From the NCBI GenBank assembly GCA_947632195.1, contig CANROE010000011.1:1-56014 (forward strand): DNA of 56,014 bases, written 5' to 3'. This document shows, piece by piece, positions 54,989-56,014 of this stretch (within the stretch, counting starts at the first letter, position 1; every line of letters begins with the position of its first letter). The position numbers and the translations under genes were made by a program. The stretch is from an uncultured Clostridia bacterium. Lineage in GTDB: Bacteria > Bacillota > Clostridia > Christensenellales > Borkfalkiaceae. The notes under the pieces were generated by a model. The model was not told the origin of the DNA, did not search any database, and was given only the letters and a program-made list of their open reading frames with translations.

Positions 54989-56014
<1,026 letters not shown>

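Overview
The window looks like chromosome of a mid-GC Firmicute, probably an uncultured gut Clostridia-type bacterium. Supporting signs are the many sigma-A promoters (TTGACA, 17 nt, TATAAT), lipoproteins with InlB-type and BspA-type repeats, RNase J, the TrmR/TrhP tRNA-modification pair, a YugP-family membrane protein, a PepV-like dipeptidase and an apparently A-type RNase P RNA. This is an inference from gene content; no 16S gene is present. I see no prophage, IS transposase, CRISPR array or tRNA gene.

Layout. 1-4.9 kb: maltodextrin/starch locus (substrate-binding protein, GH13 amylase, divergent LacI regulator, SusF-like multi-module lipoprotein with a perfect operator at its promoter). 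5.1-10.2 kb: a MarR-headed operon of seven genes with three flavodoxin modules, two of them on lipoproteins and one of those fused to an InlB repeat and leucine-rich repeats. This is the most unusual system here. 10.2-12.1 kb: a disrupted BspA-like lipoprotein and an XRE regulator. 12.2-17.9 kb: PflX-like radical SAM protein, galE, a small protein antisense to the leader of an ABC-F ATPase, a PHP phosphatase and Hsp20 with a palindrome array in its 3' region. 17.9-25.4 kb, minus strand: a YugP-like protein without its metal motif, malic enzyme, a SPOR-like protein, trhP, trmR, a membrane TPR-like protein and RNase J. 25.6-31.5 kb: YihY and the str cluster (rpsL, rpsG, fusA, tuf), with rpsL and rpsG separated by 474 bp of structured non-coding DNA. 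31.5-39.7 kb: glycolytic genes (pgk, tpiA, gpmI, pyk) with a nucleobase deaminase and rnpB, in long repeat-rich gaps. 39.8-45.6 kb: small AT-rich membrane protein, RpiR and XRE regulators, radC, a NarL-type two-component pair and an M20 dipeptidase. 45.6-50.7 kb: ABC-2 exporter, unknown membrane protein, autoregulated TetR and a Q/G-rich lipoprotein. 50.8-56.0 kb: rpoC (with a large clamp insertion) and the 3' part of rpoB (with a long acidic tail).

Three themes cut across genes. (1) At least four genes have a -10 box ending 6-7 nt before the ATG and no Shine-Dalgarno, suggesting leaderless mRNAs. (2) Intergenic gaps carry REP-like palindromes (about 15 copies, often as inverted pairs) and other repeat modules. 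(3) Many units end in very long perfect GC-rich hairpins, often with a 3-nt loop. All functional statements come from reading motifs; no database search was run.
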